Assembly (NCBI GenBank): GCA_900552545.1
Contig: USAL01000047.1
Coordinates: forward strand, 1-13,684
Reading direction: 5' to 3'
Source of the DNA: an uncultured Sutterella sp.
GTDB taxonomy: Bacteria > Pseudomonadota > Gammaproteobacteria > Burkholderiales > Burkholderiaceae_F
Length of the DNA stretch: 13,684 nucleotides
A program made the position numbers and the translations under genes. The notes beneath the pieces are model-generated. The model did no database searches and was not told the origin of the DNA. It was given only the letters and a program-made list of their open reading frames with translations. Positions 13,521 through 13,684 of this stretch are shown piece after piece (the stretch's first letter is position 1; each line of letters begins with the position of its first letter).

Positions 13521-13684
13521 CACGGCGAGGATGCTTCACTGGAAGGCTACCTGGAGGATATCGCCCTCATCAGCGACATCGACAGCTACAACGAGAGCGC
13601 CGATCAGGTGGTGCTGATGACCATCCACTCCGCCAAGGGCCTGGAGTTCCCCTATGTGTTCCTCATTGGCATGGAGGAGGGGGT
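13512..13684 (+). CDS. pcrA: Internal fragment of a PcrA/UvrD-type DNA helicase
   Basis: About 57 residues in the frame starting at 13512: IAQHGEDASLEGYLEDIAL, then ISDIDSYNESADQVVLMTIH, then SAKGLEFPYVFLIGMEEG. The TIHSAKGLEFPYVFLIGMEEG part is the conserved late helicase motif of superfamily 1A enzymes, and the preceding acidic helix with SDIDSYNESAD is characteristic of Firmicutes PcrA. PcrA is a 3'-5' helicase for repair and plasmid replication. The fragment has no start and continues past the window end. Codon choice (CTG, GAG, GGC, ATC) suggests a GC-rich Clostridia donor such as an Oscillospiraceae member; this is inference. It probably does not belong to the same genome as the rest. 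Confidence 0.85.
   Translation, partial: MAQHGEDASLEGYLEDIALISDIDSYNESADQVVLMTIHSAKGLEFPYVFLIGMEEG

Noticed and set aside
1..13684. CRISPR arrays, tRNA or rRNA genes, integrase or intact insertion sequence
   Set aside because: No regularly spaced direct repeats, no cloverleaf with conserved T-loop, and no integrase or transposase catalytic domain were seen on either strand.

Overview
The window reads as a GC-rich (about 60%) betaproteobacterial chromosome segment, most likely Burkholderiales of the gut-associated Sutterellaceae type. This is inferred from protein character and from the pepN-fbp pairing, which is common in Burkholderiales; no database search was possible. The last ~170 bases are different: they encode a piece of a PcrA/UvrD-type helicase that reads like a Clostridia/Firmicutes protein, fused tail-to-head against a pepN gene cut mid-reading-frame. 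That junction (about 13,503-13,518) looks like an assembly chimera or a breakpoint, so sequence to its right should not be assumed to belong to the same genome.

Layout, left to right. (1) The C-terminal part of a RecD-like exonuclease V alpha helicase (+), cut by the window start. (2) A WYL-domain transcriptional regulator (+) closed by a strong hairpin terminator. (3) A 448-residue acidic LRV/HEAT-like repeat protein of unknown function (+), built from two copies of one module around an arginine-rich linker, also with its own strong terminator. (4) A MazG-like/dCTPase-type nucleotide pyrophosphohydrolase gene (-) that is full length except for one in-frame amber codon inside its metal-binding motif. 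(5) An NAD(P)-dependent aldehyde dehydrogenase (+). (6) A Tat-exported flavoprotein of the fumarate-reductase/FAD_binding_2 family (+), preceded by a leader that can fold into a long stem. (7) A bidirectional terminator and a second hairpin, then a convergent APC-family amino-acid permease (-). (8) About 520 bp without an intact gene, holding a possible decayed zinc-ribbon (transposase-like) remnant. (9) A pepN-fbp operon (-): aminopeptidase N lacking its N-terminus, then class I fructose-1,6-bisphosphatase, ending in a hairpin.

Most genes are single transcription units with their own terminators; pepN-fbp is the only clear operon. The aldehyde dehydrogenase, exported flavoprotein and amino-acid permease fit an asaccharolytic, amino-acid/organic-acid respiring gut betaproteobacterium in which fructose-bisphosphatase supports gluconeogenesis; this is inference. 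No CRISPR array, tRNA, rRNA, intact IS element or recognisable defence island was seen. The strongest points for a second look are the chimeric right end, the amber-interrupted pyrophosphohydrolase, the structured leader before the flavoprotein, and the duplicated repeat protein.
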